From positions 1 through 64,000 of the forward strand of contig DATKZS010000093.1 in NCBI GenBank assembly GCA_035527835.1: a DNA stretch of 64,000 bases, given 5' to 3'. The notes under the pieces were generated by a model. That model was not told the DNA's origin, did no database searches, and was given only the letters and a program-made list of their open reading frames with translations. Origin of the DNA: DATKZS01 sp035527835 [NCBI: bacterium] (lineage in GTDB: Bacteria > RBG-13-61-14). How positions within the stretch are numbered: the first letter of the stretch is position 1; every line of letters starts with the position of its first letter. The position numbers were made by a program, and so were the translations under genes. Below are positions 63,247-64,000 of this stretch, piece after piece.

Positions 63247-64000
63247 TTACTTGCTCCACGACCCCCGGTTGATCAGGATATGGAACTCGCTGGCGTAGTC
63301 GGACTCTTCCTCGTAATTGATCACGATGTCGCTTTTGCCGTCGCGGTTGAGGTCAATGGCGCGGTTGAACATGGACGACGGGATGGCGATCCTCTCCTCG
63401 ATGCCCATGAGCTGTCCGTTTTGGTCGCGGAGGTTGACGACCAGCAGGTCCTTGTCCGCGCCCACGGCCTCGTCGGGGAAGCCGTCGCCGTTGAAGTCGC
63501 CGAACACGTTGGGGATGCCGGAGTCGAGCTGGAACTTTGAGATGTTGAACTTGAGATCGGTATTGAATGACCGGTCAGGCGCGTTGTTGAATTTGTGGCC
63601 GGGCCGCTGCAGGAAAATGTTCCAGGTGACGGTGAGGCCTCCGGTGATGAGGACCTTGCCCGCGGTCCAGGCGCCCAGGTTCATGGTGGGCATGATGAGG
63701 TCGGGGAGCTTGTCATTGTTCACGTCGCGGACGAAGATGCTCATCACGGTGTTGTCCAGCTTGAACTCCTGGCTCGGCTGGTTTTTGGCGAGGTCGTCGC
63801 CGTTGCCCCAGTAGAGCACGGTGCGGGAGGTCATGTTGGCCAGCCCGCCCTGGGATTGTGTTGCGAGCACGTCCATGCGTCCGTCCCGGTCGAGGTCCGC
63901 GAAGGCGAAGTTGGGACGGTTGCGGCCCGGCCGGTGGCGATCTTCATCGGCCATGAGCTTAAGATCATAGACCTGGGCCGGCTCGATGGAAAAGCCCTGC
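63247..64000 (-). CDS. FG-GAP/VCBS repeat protein (5' end outside the window)
   Basis: The C-terminal 250 or so residues of a surface protein. FG-GAP-type calcium motifs are FADLDRDGRMDVLA, VRDVNNDKLPDLIM, FGDFNGDGFPDEAVG and DLNRDGKSDIVINY, so at least four beta-propeller blades are present. The frame remains open to the right edge, where it reads QGFSIEPAQVYDLKL before an internal Met at 63954, so the start is not in this window. Such proteins are usually secreted or outer-membrane attached and bind calcium; ligand-binding specificity cannot be told. The end lies about 80 nt from mntA. Confidence 0.85.
   Translation of the reverse strand, partial: QGFSIEPAQVYDLKLMADEDRHRPGRNRPNFAFADLDRDGRMDVLATQSQGGLANMTSRTVLYWGNGDDLAKNQPSQEFKLDNTVMSIFVRDVNNDKLPDLIMPTMNLGAWTAGKVLITGGLTVTWNIFLQRPGHKFNNAPDRSFNTDLKFNISKFQLDSGIPNVFGDFNGDGFPDEAVGADKDLLVVNLRDQNGQLMGIEERIAIPSSMFNRAIDLNRDGKSDIVINYEEESDYASEFHILINRGSWSK

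Overview
The window is a 64 kb, GC-rich, densely coded bacterial segment with about 47 protein genes. No rRNA or tRNA gene, CRISPR array or transposase was recognised. The cell is a diderm: it has a FadL/TodX-type outer-membrane protein, lipoproteins, MreBCD with PBP2, and a macroglobulin/PBP1C pair. An anaerobic or facultative lifestyle with C1/CO chemistry is suggested by a CooC-type nickel insertase, HydB/HydC/HoxU-type NADH modules, FolD and a tetraheme cytochrome c. A PilZ-PilZ protein next to a lidless Hsp70 recalls Myxococcota/Desulfobacterota-type genomes, but I cannot place the phylum; an uncultured lineage is likely.

Layout. 0-6.5 kb (minus strand): nuoE-like, nuoF-like, HoxU-like [FeS] subunit and cooC form one redox operon; folD and a four-helix-bundle (23S IVP family) gene lie upstream of it. 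6.8-10 kb: a small lipoprotein, an alpha/beta hydrolase and a membrane glycosyltransferase. 10-13.8 kb (minus): enolase, methylthioribose-1-phosphate isomerase and a D-threonine-aldolase-type PLP enzyme. 13.9-25.4 kb: envelope and polysaccharide functions (GT4, three SGNH hydrolases, PAP2 phosphatase, ArnT-like transferase, an MCE/MlaD protein) plus the PilZ/lidless-DnaK pair. 25.5-33.9 kb: LUD protein, epoxide-hydrolase-like enzyme, pyrF, tetraheme cytochrome, an exported desaturase-like flavoprotein, a thiolase-fold protein with its DUF35 partner, and FadL. 34-38.4 kb: a 1489-residue surface lipoprotein. 38.8-43.1 kb: mreBCD-mrdA. 43-57 kb: a CreD-like protein, PGRP-type amidase, ChvI/ChvG-like two-component system, alpha-2-macroglobulin and PBP1C, which look like one envelope-guarding unit. 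57-64 kb: glycogen phosphorylase, a creatininase-family enzyme with a zinc dehydrogenase, a MntA/HepT toxin-antitoxin pair and the end of an FG-GAP protein.

The most striking feature is non-coding. At least twelve families of intergenic hairpins are present. Most are built from two inverted arms, each made of two to four tandem copies of a short degenerate word (for example GGTTTG, GGCTTGAGG, TTAACAGGAT, CGCAGATGAA, CTTGGCG). The same words recur kilobases apart. Many copies abut or contain the stop codon of a gene, some are nested, and one family brackets the four-helix-bundle gene and supplies both its start and stop codons. A second theme is that several envelope genes lack a Shine-Dalgarno sequence and have a -10 hexamer 6-8 nt before the ATG, as expected for leaderless mRNAs.
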